A stretch of 64,000 nt of DNA, taken from positions 949,001-1,013,000 of the forward strand of contig NZ_AP019749.1 in NCBI RefSeq assembly GCF_006740045.1. The letters run 5' to 3'. This document shows, in pieces, positions 63,665 through 64,000 of the stretch. The translations under genes were made by a program, and so were the position numbers. The notes under the pieces were generated by a model, which had not been told where the DNA came from, did no database searches, and saw only the letters and a list, made by a program, of their open reading frames with translations. Source of the stretch: Comamonas terrigena NBRC 13299 (GTDB taxonomy: Bacteria; Pseudomonadota; Gammaproteobacteria; Burkholderiales; Burkholderiaceae_C). Position 1 is the stretch's first letter. Every line of letters begins with the position of its first letter.

Positions 63665-64000
63665 ATGAAAACAAAAATTATTGCAGCACTATTGGCTTTA
63701 ACTGCTGCTCAAGAAATTGCTGGCACAGCCATAGTGGGAAATAAAGCCTCCGCAACCTTGGCCTCTAGTTGCCAAATTACGGCCCAAAGTGTCAATTTTG
63801 GTCAAATCATTCTTACATCTGCTGGGAGTCCAAAAAGTGCCACTTCCAATATGACGATGTATTGCACAAAAGGGGCTCAATATACAGTCATGCTTAATTA
63901 TGGGTATGTGACTAGCACCATGTTGAATAAGGCTGTAGTGGGTGATTATTATAATTTTGTAAATGGAGTCAATGTCGCTTGGGCCGGTTGGTTAAATCCA
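63665..64000 (+). CDS. Spore coat U (Csu-type) pilin-like protein, 5' part
   Basis: The first 112 codons are present; the gene runs off the window. The N-terminus MKTKIIAALLALTAAQ is a probable signal peptide. The mature part SATLASSCQITAQSVNFG, then TSNMTMYCTKGAQYTVMLNYG, is the SCPU-domain pattern of pilins assembled by the archaic (Csu) chaperone-usher pathway, with the two Cys that form a disulfide. AAGGGAAGG precedes the ATG at 63665. Chaperone and usher genes would be expected beyond the window. Confidence 0.8.
   Translation, partial: MKTKIIAALLALTAAQEIAGTAIVGNKASATLASSCQITAQSVNFGQIILTSAGSPKSATSNMTMYCTKGAQYTVMLNYGYVTSTMLNKAVVGDYYNFVNGVNVAWAGWLNP

Larger units (their letters stand above)
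56041..64000. mobile_element. Left part of a genomic island inserted in rarA
   Basis: From about 56041 to the window end the DNA is visibly AT-rich, in contrast to the GC-rich chromosome before it. The boundary falls inside a conserved gene. Cargo in order: complete rarA, type III mod and res, Abi_C/HEPN protein, a decayed fragment, a small unknown gene and a Csu-type pilin. No integrase or transposase is visible in this 8 kb, so the mobility gene should be further right. The sequence from 56045 begins TGTCAAGTTATA, compatible with a transposon-type end, but no inverted partner is in the window. Confidence 0.82.

Overview
The window is mostly a GC-rich betaproteobacterial chromosome, probably Comamonadaceae (Comamonas/Delftia/Acidovorax type). 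The evidence is gene content and order: lolCD, DUF3422, ribF-ileS-lspA, the PimC/PimD acyl-CoA dehydrogenase pair, rpmB-rpmG, ftsK-lolA, a MocR regulator divergent from a DUF2917 gene, and orphan tctBA. The genus is an inference; no 16S gene is present. From about 56.04 kb to the end the DNA becomes AT-rich and the gene content changes. I read that part as one end of a horizontally acquired island.

Layout. 0-5.4 kb: end of lolC/E, lolD, a cytosolic double-PAS chemoreceptor, TatD nuclease, deoxyinosine glycosylase, a SpeE-like protein, a FlxA-like coiled coil. 5.9-7.9 kb: tctBA. 8.0-10 kb: a membrane chemoreceptor behind a sequence matching the c-di-GMP-I (GEMM) riboswitch. 10-21 kb: DUF3422, two EamA exporters, an atypical SDR, a frameshifted GGDEF-EAL gene, a quinone reductase, a Nudix protein, a Na/Pi cotransporter-like protein. 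21.5-26.2 kb: ribF-ileS-lspA. 26-32 kb: HNH, bestrophin-like, PimD/PimC, YceH, PurN.

32-40 kb is an accessory-looking region. It holds a five-EF-hand protein divergent from a response regulator/kinase pair, a second paralogous response regulator, and a four-gene operon (Ala/Ser-rich protein, lipoprotein, FlgH-like L-ring lipoprotein, chalcone-isomerase-fold exported protein). That operon starts in an AT-rich intergenic region with five exact ATACAAA heptamers and faces a second small Gly/Ala-rich protein. 40-56 kb: RsmB, rhodanese/FtrA, esterase, GNAT, a type-II-like lumazine synthase behind an FMN riboswitch, MocR, L28/L33, TrxB, FtsK, LolA, BrnQ.

The most striking feature is at 55.6-57.4 kb. 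The native rarA is cut after about 141 codons, exactly where foreign DNA begins. The first gene of the foreign DNA is a complete but divergent rarA, whose start codon lies 3 nt after the stop of the broken host gene. Behind it, tightly packed, are a type III modification gene and its restriction subunit, then a HEPN-like Abi_C protein, and, separated by terminators, a small unknown gene and the start of a Csu-type (spore coat U) pilin. The island therefore appears to disrupt a conserved genome-maintenance gene, replace it with its own copy, and possibly run its defence genes from the host rarA promoter. The far end of the island lies outside the window.
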